A DNA stretch of 25,573 nucleotides from positions 1-25,573 of the forward strand of contig DGUV01000030.1 in assembly GCA_002395775.1 (NCBI GenBank), in the 5' to 3' direction. Of this stretch, positions 16,429 through 24,289 are shown one piece after another; positions within the stretch are counted from its first letter, which is position 1, and each line of letters opens with the position of its first letter. A program made the translations under genes and the position numbers. The notes below the pieces were generated by a model. It was not told the origin of the DNA and did not search any database. It was given only the letters and a program-made list of their open reading frames with translations. The stretch is from Prevotellaceae bacterium UBA4301 (GTDB lineage Bacteria > Bacteroidota > Bacteroidia > Bacteroidales > Bacteroidaceae).

Positions 16429-19400
16429 ATGCCAGACTTTGTACACCTACATGTACACACCCAATATTCACTGCTCGACGGACAAGCCAGTATCTCCAAA
16501 CTCCTGGACAAAGCCACCGCCGACGGCATGCGCGGCATGGCCATCACCGACCACGGCAACATGATGGGCGTGAAGGAGTTTGTCAATTCGTGCAACAAAC
16601 TCAACAAGAAACGCAAGGAAGAAGGGCTTGAACCCTTTAAGCCCATCATTGGGTGCGAAATGTATGTGGCAGCGCGAAACAAGGAATCGAAGGACAAGGA
16701 ACTGGGCGACAATGTGCGTTACCACCTCATCGTATTAGCCAAAAACCAAGTAGGATACCACAACCTGATAAAACTGGTTTCGCGTTCGTGGGTGGATGGG
16801 TTCTACAACAAACCACGCACCGACCATGCCGACCTTGAGCACTTCCACGAAGGGCTCATCGTCTGCTCGGCGTGTCTGGCCGGAGAGGTGCCGCGCAAGA
16901 TTCATGCAGGCGACATTGACGGCGCCGAGCAAACCATACTTTGGTACAAGAGCATCTTTGGTGAAGACTATTACCTGGAACTGCAGCGCCATGAGGTGAA
17001 AGACCCCAACCAGAGGGCCAATCGCGAGACCTACCCCATTCAGCAACAAGTGAACAAGGTCATCATCGAGCTGGCTCGCAAGCACAACATCAAACTTGTC
17101 TGCACCAACGACGTCCACTTTGTCGATGAAGACGACGCCGAGGCTCACGACCGCCTCATCTGCCTCTCCACCAGTCGCGACCTCAACGACCCCGCACGCA
17201 TGCTCTATTCCAAGCAGGAATGGTTCAAGACACGCGATGAAATGGCACAAATCTTTGCCGACGTACCCGAAGCCCTCACCAACACTATCGAGGTGCTCGA
17301 CAAAGTGGAGACCTACAGCATCGACCACGCTCCCATCATGCCCAACTTCGAAATCCCCGAAGACTTTGCCACAGAAGAAGAATACCACGAGAAATTTACC
17401 GACGAGGAACTGTTCAACGAATTTACCCGGGACGAACACGGCAACGTGGTCATGAGCGACGAAGATGCCCAAAAGAAGATAGACCGCATGGGAGGCATTG
17501 AGAAACTGTATCGCCTGAAACTCGAAGCCGACTATCTGGCCCATCTCACCTTCATCGGAGCCCGCCGCGTCTATGGCGACCCCATCCCCGACGACGTCAT
17601 GGAGCGACTGGTGTTCGAACTCCATGTCATGAAGTCGATGGGCTTTCCTGGCTACTTCCTCATCGTGCAGGACTACATCAACGCCGCCCGCCACGAACTT
17701 GGCGTCAGCGTGGGCCCCGGCCGTGGTTCGGCAGCAGGCAGCGCCGTAGCATACTGCCTGGGCATCACACAAATCGACCCCATCCAGTACGACCTCCTTT
17801 TCGAGCGTTTCCTCAATCCCGACCGCATCTCCTTGCCCGATATCGATGTCGATTTCGATGACGATGGCCGTGGTAAAGTGCTCTCATGGGTCACCCAAAA
17901 GTATGGAGAGGAAAAGGTGGCGCACATCATCACCTACAGCACCATGGCCACAAAAATGGTCATCAAGGATGTGGCCCGAGTGGAGAAACTGCCACTCGAT
18001 GTCAGCAATGGACTGTGCAAACTCATCCCCGACCGCATGCCCGAAGTCAACGGCAAGGCATTGAAGATGAACCTTCCCAACGTCATCAGCATCGTGCCCG
18101 AGTTGCAACAGGCCGAAAGCTCCCCCGACCCCATTCTGTCCGACACCATCCGCTATGCCAAGAAACTCGAGGGGAATATTCGCGGCACGGGCGTCCATGC
18201 CTGCGGCGTCATCATCTGCCGCGACGATGTCAGCGACTGGGTGCCCATCTCCACTGCCGACGACAAGGAGACGGGCGAGAAACTGCTCTGCACCCAGTAC
18301 GAAGGCTCGGTCATCGAGGAAACCGGCCTCATCAAGATGGACTTCCTAGGACTGAAGACACTCTCACAAATCAAGGAATGCCAACAAAACATCCGCGACA
18401 GCCTGGGCATAGAGGTTGACGTGGACAAGCTGGACATCAACGACCCTGCCACCTATCAGCTGTACTGCGACGGGCGCACCGTGGGCACGTTCCAGTTCGA
18501 ATCGGCCGGCATGCAGAAGTACCTGCGCGAACTGCAGCCCACCACCTTCGAGGACCTCATCGCCATGAACGCCCTCTACCGGCCCGGGCCCATGGACTAC
18601 ATCCCCGACTTCATCGACCGCAAGCAGGGCCGGAAGCCCGTGGAGTACGACATCCCTTGCATGGAGAAGTATCTCAAGGACACCTACGGCATCACCGTCT
18701 ATCAGGAGCAAGTCATGCTCCTCTCGCGCCAACTGGCCAACTTCACCCGCGGCGAGAGCGACACCCTGCGCAAGGCCATGGGTAAGAAGTTGAAGGACAA
18801 ACTGGACCACATGAAGCCGCAGTTTATCAACCAAGGCAAACAGAACGGCCACGACCCCAAGGTGCTCGAGAAAATTTGGGCCGACTGGGAGAAGTTTGCC
18901 TCCTATGCCTTCAACAAGAGCCATGCCACCTGCTACTCGTGGGTAGCCTTCCAGACGGCCTACCTCAAGGCCAACTATCCGGCTCAGTTCATGGCTGGCG
19001 TCATGAGTCGCTCGAAGGACATCGGCGAGGTCACCAAACTCATGAACGAATGCAAGAGCATGGGCATCGAGACCCTGGGCCCCGACATCAACTTCAGTCG
19101 CCACAAGTTCAGCGTTGACCCCAGCGGCAACATCCGTTTCGGCCTCACCCGAATCTCAGGCCTTGGCACCAGTGCCGTCGATGCCATTGTCAAGGAGCGC
19201 GACGAAAACGGCCCCTTCCGCGACATCTTCGACTTTGCCAAGCGCGTCCCCATCAGCATGGTCAAGCGCAGCGGCATCGAATGCCTGGCACTGAGCGGAG
19301 CCTTTGACGCCTTTTCCAACCAAATCCGTCGCGAACAGTTCTTTGCCACCAACAGCAAGGGCGAAGCCTTCATCGACGTGCTCACCCGCTTCAGCCAACA

Positions 19401-20148
19401 ATATCAGCAGGCCGAGCAGGAAGCCCAGTTCTCTCTCTTTGCCGGCATGGAGGCCGTGGAAGTCTCCCTCCCCGCCATCCCCGAGTGCGAATCCTGGTCG
19501 GCTCTTGAACGACTCAACAAGGAAAAGGAGAAAATCGGCATCTACCTCTCCGCCCATCCGCTCGACGAGTATGCCGTAGTGCTGAAGCACACCTGCAACC
19601 TCCACATGGAACACATAGCCGACCTCTCTTCCTTTGCCAACCACGACGTACACTTCGGAGGCATTGTCACCGCCGTGCGCAAGGGCATCTCCAAAAACGG
19701 GAAGCCTTATGGCATAGTCACCATCGAGGACTTCAGCGGCTCTGGCGAACTGCCCCTCTTCGGCAACGCCTGGGCACAGTGGTCCAACTACATGCAGGTA
19801 GGCTATACACTCTACATCAACGGACGCGTACAGCCACGACAGTACCAGCCAGACCGTCTGGAACTCACCATCTCCGGCGTCGATTTCCTGACCAATGTCA
19901 AGGAGAAGGCCATCCAGTCGCTCACCATCTCCTTCATGCTCGAGGACCTCACTGAGGAGACCGTCTTCACCCTTGCCGACATGGCTCGCCAGCATCCCGG
20001 AAAGACCCGTCTGCACTTCAACATCTATGAGCTGGGCCGCAACGCTCGCCTCCAGACCGTCTCCACCCAGTTCCGCATCACTGTCACCCCCGACCTGCTC
20101 GAGTTCATCGACCAGCACCAAGAACTCTCCTACAAAATCAACGAATAA
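16429..20148 (+). CDS. dnaE: DNA polymerase III alpha subunit
   Basis: This 1239-residue replicative polymerase is of the DnaE class. The PHP domain starts at once with HLHVHTQYSLLDG (6-18). The polymerase core has PGRGSAAGSAVAYCLG (from 430) and the palm aspartates in PDIDVDFDDDGR (from 470). YRPGPMDYIPDF, VMLLSRQLANFTRGESDTLRKAMGKK (a long conserved stretch) and FNKSHATCYSW follow. A helix-hairpin-helix region lies at about 880-950 and an OB fold at about 1070-1140. No DEDD proofreading domain is present, as expected for DnaE. The ATG at 16429 (MPDFVHLHVH) is chosen; an upstream in-frame TTG at 16369 overlaps the -33 element. Codon use is strongly C-ending. trxA follows with a 64-bp gap. 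Confidence 0.97.
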   Translation: MPDFVHLHVHTQYSLLDGQASISKLLDKATADGMRGMAITDHGNMMGVKEFVNSCNKLNKKRKEEGLEPFKPIIGCEMYVAARNKESKDKELGDNVRYHLIVLAKNQVGYHNLIKLVSRSWVDGFYNKPRTDHADLEHFHEGLIVCSACLAGEVPRKIHAGDIDGAEQTILWYKSIFGEDYYLELQRHEVKDPNQRANRETYPIQQQVNKVIIELARKHNIKLVCTNDVHFVDEDDAEAHDRLICLSTSRDLNDPARMLYSKQEWFKTRDEMAQIFADVPEALTNTIEVLDKVETYSIDHAPIMPNFEIPEDFATEEEYHEKFTDEELFNEFTRDEHGNVVMSDEDAQKKIDRMGGIEKLYRLKLEADYLAHLTFIGARRVYGDPIPDDVMERLVFELHVMKSMGFPGYFLIVQDYINAARHELGVSVGPGRGSAAGSAVAYCLGITQIDPIQYDLLFERFLNPDRISLPDIDVDFDDDGRGKVLSWVTQKYGEEKVAHIITYSTMATKMVIKDVARVEKLPLDVSNGLCKLIPDRMPEVNGKALKMNLPNVISIVPELQQAESSPDPILSDTIRYAKKLEGNIRGTGVHACGVIICRDDVSDWVPISTADDKETGEKLLCTQYEGSVIEETGLIKMDFLGLKTLSQIKECQQNIRDSLGIEVDVDKLDINDPATYQLYCDGRTVGTFQFESAGMQKYLRELQPTTFEDLIAMNALYRPGPMDYIPDFIDRKQGRKPVEYDIPCMEKYLKDTYGITVYQEQVMLLSRQLANFTRGESDTLRKAMGKKLKDKLDHMKPQFINQGKQNGHDPKVLEKIWADWEKFASYAFNKSHATCYSWVAFQTAYLKANYPAQFMAGVMSRSKDIGEVTKLMNECKSMGIETLGPDINFSRHKFSVDPSGNIRFGLTRISGLGTSAVDAIVKERDENGPFRDIFDFAKRVPISMVKRSGIECLALSGAFDAFSNQIRREQFFATNSKGEAFIDVLTRFSQQYQQAEQEAQFSLFAGMEAVEVSLPAIPECESWSALERLNKEKEKIGIYLSAHPLDEYAVVLKHTCNLHMEHIADLSSFANHDVHFGGIVTAVRKGISKNGKPYGIVTIEDFSGSGELPLFGNAWAQWSNYMQVGYTLYINGRVQPRQYQPDRLELTISGVDFLTNVKEKAIQSLTISFMLEDLTEETVFTLADMARQHPGKTRLHFNIYELGRNARLQTVSTQFRITVTPDLLEFIDQHQELSYKINE

Positions 20149-20172
20149 ACACGCGAAGCGGAGCAAGAACCC

Positions 20173-20204
20173 ATTAAACGATTAAACTTTTAAACCTTTA
20201 AACT
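20173..20204 (+). repeat. Four tandem 8-bp TTAAAC units in the trxA leader
   Basis: Four consecutive 8-mers (ATTAAACG, ATTAAACT, TTTAAACC, TTTAAACT) end 8 nt before the trxA ATG and run into an A-rich stretch. The unit, sense orientation and position match the array in front of pckA at 285-324. No Shine-Dalgarno sequence is present, so the A/U-rich leader may itself help ribosome loading (inference). Confidence 0.72.
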
Positions 20205-20212
20205 TTAAAAAA

Positions 20213-20530
20213 ATGGCACAAAACATCACAAGCGCAAACTTTCAGGAGCTGCTGCAAAGCGGTAAGCCCCTCGTAATCGACTTCTGGGCCACATGGTGCG
20301 GTCCCTGCAAGCGCCTCGGTCCCACCATCGAGGAACTGGCTCAGCAGTACGAAGGCCAGGTAAACATTGGTAAGTGCGATGTTGAGGAAGACGAAGACCT
20401 TCCCGTACAGTTCCAGGTCAGCAGCATCCCCTGCATCGTCTTTTTCGACCGTCAAGGCCAGATGGTGCAGCGTCTCGTAGGCCTGCAAAGCAAAGCCACC
20501 CTCGAACAAGCCATCCAAAAACTACTTTAA
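20213..20530 (+). CDS. trxA: Thioredoxin
   Basis: This 105-residue cytoplasmic thioredoxin reduces protein disulfides with electrons from thioredoxin reductase. The active site WCGPC has cysteines at C29 and C32, and FWATWCGPCK is a textbook match. The cis-proline loop reads SSIPC: P73 is present, but the next residue is C74 where Thr is usual, and there is a further C55. The C-terminal GLQSKATLEQAIQKLL is normal. It lies 64 bp after dnaE with no TAnnTTTG box between them, so it is probably cotranscribed. A small acidic protein follows after 12 bp. Confidence 0.94.
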   Translation: MAQNITSANFQELLQSGKPLVIDFWATWCGPCKRLGPTIEELAQQYEGQVNIGKCDVEEDEDLPVQFQVSSIPCIVFFDRQGQMVQRLVGLQSKATLEQAIQKLL

Positions 20531-20542
20531 TACCCTTTACCC

Positions 20543-20887
20543 ATGACCTTCGAAGACGAACTACTGCAGGATGCTGAGGACGACCGCCAGACCGTGGAGT
20601 TCATCAAGCGCTACCTGCCACAGGAAGTGAAAGAGAAGTTCACTGACGAACAGCTCTACTACCTGCTCGACGTGCTCGTCGAGTACTACACCGAAAGCGG
20701 CATACTCGATGCCGAACCCGACAAAGACGGCTACATCGACATCCCTGTCGAGGCCATCAGCGACCATCTGGCCCAGCAGGCCCGCAAGGACCAGATGGGC
20801 GACTTTGAACCCGACGACCTCCGTTGGGTGGTGGAAGGCGAACTCGAGTACGGAGCCTCTCTCGACGACGAAGGCGACGAAGCCTGA
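20543..20887 (+). CDS. Hypothetical acidic protein downstream of trxA
   Basis: This 114-residue protein is not assigned to a family I can name. About a third of its residues are Asp or Glu, and it has no signal peptide or membrane segment, so it should be cytoplasmic. It begins MTFEDELLQDAEDDRQTVEF, followed by a likely helical region (YLPQEVKEKFTDEQLYYLLDVLVEYY), a DKDGYIDIP turn and an acidic tail (LDDEGDEA). The frame has the C-rich codon bias of dnaE and trxA, which supports it being real. It lies 12 bp after trxA and is followed by a strong hairpin. A partner or substrate of thioredoxin is possible only by position. Confidence 0.8.
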   Translation: MTFEDELLQDAEDDRQTVEFIKRYLPQEVKEKFTDEQLYYLLDVLVEYYTESGILDAEPDKDGYIDIPVEAISDHLAQQARKDQMGDFEPDDLRWVVEGELEYGASLDDEGDEA

Positions 20888-20908
20888 CCCCGGCTTCACA
20901 CCCTATCC

Positions 20909-20949
20909 GCGAGGCGACTCCCACGCACAACAAATGGGAGTCGCCTCGC
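20909..20949. terminator. 15-bp perfect hairpin ending the dnaE-trxA unit
   Basis: GCGAGGCGACTCCCA (20909-20923) and TGGGAGTCGCCTCGC (20935-20949) are exact inverse complements with an 11-nt loop. It lies between the converging acidic-protein gene (stop 20887) and tsaE (stop 20956), so it can serve both directions. No T run follows on either side. Confidence 0.8.
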
Positions 20950-20955
20950 TGTCAG

Positions 20956-21372
20956 TTACCAACTGAGTGTACGCGAACCGTCGGGGGTTTCGGCAATATC
21001 AACGCGGAGAGCATCTTCGGGAAGCAGCGGTTCCACTAATTCGGGCCACTCGATGAGACAGGGACGGCCAGAATAGAAATAGTCGTTACAACCCATGTCG
21101 ATGGCCTCGGAAAGGTTGCGCACACGATAGAAGTCGAAATGATAGACAGGCCCGTCCCCACCCTCATATTCGTTGACGATGGCAAAAGTAGGCGAGGTCA
21201 CCTCATCGGTAACACCTAACTCGTGGCAAAGCGCACGCACAAACGTGGTCTTCCCTGCCCCCATAGGCCCGTAGAGGGCGATGACTCGGTTCCGTCCCAC
21301 GGCGCCCACAAACTGCTGGGCTGCCTTCTGGATGTCCTCAAGCCCAAATCTCAAAGTCGTCTGCTTATCCAT
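20956..21372 (-). CDS. tsaE: tRNA threonylcarbamoyladenosine biosynthesis ATPase
   Basis: This 138-residue P-loop ATPase (YjeE family) works with TsaB and TsaD to make N6-threonylcarbamoyladenosine on ANN-decoding tRNAs. Walker A GPMGAGKT is at residues 35-42. SPTF at 60-63, HFDFYR at 78-83 and LIEWPE near 108-113 are the family's other conserved segments. Length is normal. It has its own near-consensus promoter directly upstream and converges on the acidic-protein gene. Confidence 0.95.
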   Translation of the reverse strand: MDKQTTLRFGLEDIQKAAQQFVGAVGRNRVIALYGPMGAGKTTFVRALCHELGVTDEVTSPTFAIVNEYEGGDGPVYHFDFYRVRNLSEAIDMGCNDYFYSGRPCLIEWPELVEPLLPEDALRVDIAETPDGSRTLSW

Positions 21373-21404
21373 ATCTTTTCCTTTTTTTTAACGCTTTCCG
21401 CCTG

Positions 21405-21436
21405 CAAAGGTACGAATAAGCAGGCAGAATGCCAAA
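21405..21436 (-). promoter_or_regulatory. tsaE promoter
   Basis: On the minus strand the -33 box TTTG (21433-21436) is 20 bp from the -7 box TACCTTTG (21405-21412). Both are consensus. The leader would be about 26 nt. The periodic TTTACC array starts about 40 bp further upstream. Confidence 0.78.
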
Positions 21437-21475
21437 CGTGGTTGCAATTTTCCGCAACCTTGTATAGCCTCAGCC

Positions 21476-21546
21476 TTTACCTAACTGGAATAAATATTTT
21501 ACCCCACCATGTAAACGTTTTACCACAGCCATGTAAACATTTTACC
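21476..21546. repeat. Periodic TTTACC / GTAAAC array (21-22 bp step)
   Basis: The hexamer TTTACC occurs at 21476-21481, 21498-21503, 21519-21524 and 21541-21546, steps of 22, 21 and 22 bp. The last two copies are the near-identical 16-mers ATGTAAACGTTTTACC (21509-21524) and ATGTAAACATTTTACC (21531-21546), each an imperfect palindrome GTAAA-n3-TTTAC. The second copy reads AATAAATATTTTACC. The array lies between the tsaE promoter and the stop of the next gene. Same-face spacing on the helix suggests bound protein, but no regulator is identified. Confidence 0.7.
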
Positions 21547-21578
21547 TGACTGGGGTAAGAGTCTGGTAATGGAATCGG

Positions 21579-22565
21579 TCATTGCAAATAATCCTCTATC
21601 AGCCAACCACACTTGTCAACAGTCACCAGAAAGTATCGGCCCGTCATGATGCGGAAGTCGGAGGTGAAGAGGGGGTTGAAGGTGCCGGGCATCAGGTATT
21701 CGACATAGCGCTTCATGCGATTGAAGGCATTGAGGGTCTCTTCATCGGGTTGCTCGGGGGAAAGCAGTTCCAGCGTGTACCCTCCCTCAGCCGAACGGGC
21801 TTCGCGAGGCTTTTCGTAGAGCAGCACTGAGAACGTATGCTCGTTCTGAATATCGCTATAACCGTCGTTCCCAAAGTCGAGATTCACCATACGGCCAAAG
21901 AACCGTGCTCCGGAACGGATGCGGTGATACCAATGCCCATCCAGCACAAAACCGGGGGCCTTAAAGCAAAAGAAATCGAGAGGACGATAGTTGAAGCCTC
22001 CGGTTCCCACGCGCGAATGCTTGTCGAAGGTGTCGGCCGATGGCAGGGGCGAGACGATGAATCCCATGTAGTGGCGCGGTTCGCGCAAGAAGACATAGGT
22101 GCGTTCCATCAGGGGTAGGGTGTCACCATTCACCCGTTTCAGCAGTTCGGTCTGGGGCTGGCCATTGGAGTCGAGCAATTGCTGCAGGTGGAAACGTTTG
22201 CCGCGAGCCCACACCCCGCGCAGATTGCGAACCTTGCAGATTGGATGGTCGCGCAGGGGCGACGTGAGCAGGATGCTACGGTCGTTGAAACCATAGACAA
22301 TGGAGTCGAAACCTGCATAGGGAGACGAGGTGAAGCGGTGGGCGTGGTACTTGCGGAAGGCTTCCTTCATCTCCTGAACCGAAACGGTGTCGCGGAAATA
22401 GCGTTGGAGGATGCCCAAGGAGCCTTTCGACTGATAACGATAGTGATGCCATTGCTCGCTGAACAGGTTGCGGGGAATGACTTTTTCTACCTTCTGTCTC
22501 TGTGCCGAAGCACTGAGTACAAAGCAGCCCATGAGTGCTGCTAAGAGGATGCATACGTTTTTCAT
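21579..22565 (-). CDS. Exported protein of unknown function
   Basis: I do not recognise this 328-residue protein. It has a clear signal peptide (MKNVCILLAALMGCFVLSASA, cleavage about residue 22) and no later membrane segment or lipobox, so it is periplasmic or outside the cell. The mature part is rich in aromatic and basic residues (EQWHHYRYQSKG, RFFGRMVNLDFGNDGYSD, PREARSAEGGYTLELLSPEQP) and appears mainly beta. The ATG at 22565 is chosen because it starts the signal peptide and lies just after a promoter; a longer in-frame start at 22649 lies upstream of that promoter. Codon use is like that of its neighbours. Context (PorX and a TPR regulator upstream, tsaE downstream) gives no function. 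Confidence 0.8.
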   Translation of the reverse strand: MKNVCILLAALMGCFVLSASAQRQKVEKVIPRNLFSEQWHHYRYQSKGSLGILQRYFRDTVSVQEMKEAFRKYHAHRFTSSPYAGFDSIVYGFNDRSILLTSPLRDHPICKVRNLRGVWARGKRFHLQQLLDSNGQPQTELLKRVNGDTLPLMERTYVFLREPRHYMGFIVSPLPSADTFDKHSRVGTGGFNYRPLDFFCFKAPGFVLDGHWYHRIRSGARFFGRMVNLDFGNDGYSDIQNEHTFSVLLYEKPREARSAEGGYTLELLSPEQPDEETLNAFNRMKRYVEYLMPGTFNPLFTSDFRIMTGRYFLVTVDKCGWLIEDYLQ

Positions 22566-22597
22566 AATCTTGCGTTTTAAGAATGTTTTTCTGACGG

Positions 22598-22628
22598 CAA
22601 AGGTAGGACGGAAAAACATCTCCGCAAA
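22598..22628 (-). promoter_or_regulatory. Promoter of the unknown exported protein
   Basis: On the minus strand the -33 box TTTG (22625-22628) is exactly 19 bp from the -7 box TACCTTTG (22598-22605). Both match consensus, with a leader of about 26 nt. It separates this gene from the porX-TPR unit upstream. Confidence 0.8.
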
Positions 22629-22720
22629 ACGAAACAAGCAGAAATTCACAGTAGAAGGTACACCGAAAATACACCAAAAGCAATCTCCCGGATACGTCTA
22701 AAAGTTTGAGGTTAAACAGG

Positions 22721-24265
22721 TTATATGCGACCTGCAATCTGACTCACTTTCTTCAATGTAGTAAGGAGTGCGGAGGCGCTTTTCTCGCCCGAAAGTTTCA
22801 GATTAGCACCTGACTTGGCATTGCCTACGGCCTGAGGAGAGATATCCAGGAGGGTGGCGATACCCCCGGAGGGAATGTCGATGAGGGTGAGCAGGGCCAC
22901 AAGGCGTTCCTGCTCCGATAGCTTGGAGGAAACAAACTGAGACCAAACATGTGGCATGTGGCGTTTGAAGGCGCTTGTCAGTTGTCCCCATTCTCGTTTT
23001 GTAGGTCTTTTGCCATTATACGCCTTACGCGCCATGGCTACGAACAATTGAACGATTTCCTCATCTCGCAATTGTTCTTCCCGCAGGGCTATGTCCCAGT
23101 TTCCAATCTGAGTTTCTGCCTTTTGCAATTTGTCGCTGGCCAGTTGCAGTGCCTCATCCTTCTGTCGGGCGCGCTGTCTTACCTTTTTATATATAATGCA
23201 GGCCATGAAGAGGGTAAGGATGAGTGCAGCGGCTATAAACAGAAGCAGATGCCACGCCATCCGGGCCTCACTCTCCTTCTGGCTTGCCAGGTGCCGGCTT
23301 TGCGTCTGCTCGTATTTCGATTCTGAGAGCTGAGCAGCATGGATGCTCATGCGCGAGCGGATGGCTCTTTTTGCTTTCTCTTGCTGATGAATGCGGGCAT
23401 ATTTCTCGATGGAATCGGCATTTTCCTGTCCTTCGTAGATTGAGAGCAGGGCTTCCGATGCTTCCATGGAATAGTCGGAAGCCAGCAAGCGGCGGAAGTA
23501 GTATTCGGCTGAGTCCGCCAGCCCCGTTCCCTTATATAATAGTCCCTTGCTGTAATAGTATAGTTCGTTGCCAGGCTGGATGTTACCATGTTCGTCGAAG
23601 AGGCCAGACTCGCGTTCATAGATGTCCAAGAGCCGTCGCACTTGGTTGTAATCCCCATTGCGCGCGTATGTATAAATAGGGATATCATAGACACGGGCCG
23701 CCTGTTCATGGTCACCCCTTTGGAGAAAGAGCCGGCGTACTTTGTTGGCTACGTTCATCATAGTTGCCGTGTCGCCCAAGGCGGAGTAGGAACCAACCGT
23801 GTGGGCAAGTGCACCGATGCTGAGCAGCGTATCCCCGGTCTTGAGGGCAAGGCGGCTCTGCTCCTGATAGGCATGGAGATGTTCGTAGGATTGGTATTGT
23901 TCGCCATATATGGCTCCCATCTCGCCCAAGATGCGTGACAGGGTGACATAGTCGCAATCGGAATCCAGTGTATCTGCCTTCTGAACAGCGGTCTCAAAAT
24001 GACGGAGGGCTATTGTCTTGTCGCCCATGTCGCGATAGGCACAACCGAGCATGTAGTAGGCCCGAAGGCGTAGGTTGGCAGGGTGCCACCAATGGTCGTA
24101 GTAACGGACGAGACTGAGGCCTATGCTGTCAGAGGTGAAGAGAGAGTCGTGCAGGTTCATCTGCTCAGCCTGTTCCAACGTCTGGCGCATGCGGTCGGCC
24201 CGCCCACAGGAGACGAGCAGGAGAACACATAAGAGGGACAGTATGTGACGTAGGGCCGTTCTCAT
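22721..24265 (-). CDS. TPR membrane protein with probable C-terminal DNA-binding domain
   Basis: The 514-residue protein opens with a hydrophobic leader ending LLVSC-G (C20), a convincing lipobox. Residues about 60-295 are helical TPR-like repeats (YYMLGCAYRDMGDKTIALRHF, split repeats at about 70-90, 145-180, 185-220 and 235-275). A transmembrane helix follows at about 337-359 (AWHLLLFIAAALIL and on), then a basic/coiled-coil stretch (KKVRQRARQK, 360-400). The C-terminal region (about 403-510) contains LSEQERLVALLTLI and IATLLDISPQAVGNAKSG, which read as a helix-turn-helix of the LuxR-like kind. This layout is common in Bacteroidales and suggests a membrane-spanning one-component regulator with periplasmic TPRs. 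Its ligand and targets are unknown. It starts 24 bp after the porX stop, so it is probably cotranscribed. Confidence 0.82.
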   Translation of the reverse strand: MRTALRHILSLLCVLLLVSCGRADRMRQTLEQAEQMNLHDSLFTSDSIGLSLVRYYDHWWHPANLRLRAYYMLGCAYRDMGDKTIALRHFETAVQKADTLDSDCDYVTLSRILGEMGAIYGEQYQSYEHLHAYQEQSRLALKTGDTLLSIGALAHTVGSYSALGDTATMMNVANKVRRLFLQRGDHEQAARVYDIPIYTYARNGDYNQVRRLLDIYERESGLFDEHGNIQPGNELYYYSKGLLYKGTGLADSAEYYFRRLLASDYSMEASEALLSIYEGQENADSIEKYARIHQQEKAKRAIRSRMSIHAAQLSESKYEQTQSRHLASQKESEARMAWHLLLFIAAALILTLFMACIIYKKVRQRARQKDEALQLASDKLQKAETQIGNWDIALREEQLRDEEIVQLFVAMARKAYNGKRPTKREWGQLTSAFKRHMPHVWSQFVSSKLSEQERLVALLTLIDIPSGGIATLLDISPQAVGNAKSGANLKLSGEKSASALLTTLKKVSQIAGRI

Positions 24266-24289
24266 AAGGGAATGAAAGTCGTGCCTCGC

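Noticed and set aside
16735..17772. Long minus-strand open frame opposite dnaE, and another at 19156-20166
   Set aside because: They are antisense shadows of the strongly C-ending dnaE codons, with low-complexity Val/Gly/His-rich translations and no start context.
21476..21546. A small CRISPR array
   Set aside because: Repeat units of about 16 bp with 5-6-bp gaps are far too short, and no cas genes are in the window.
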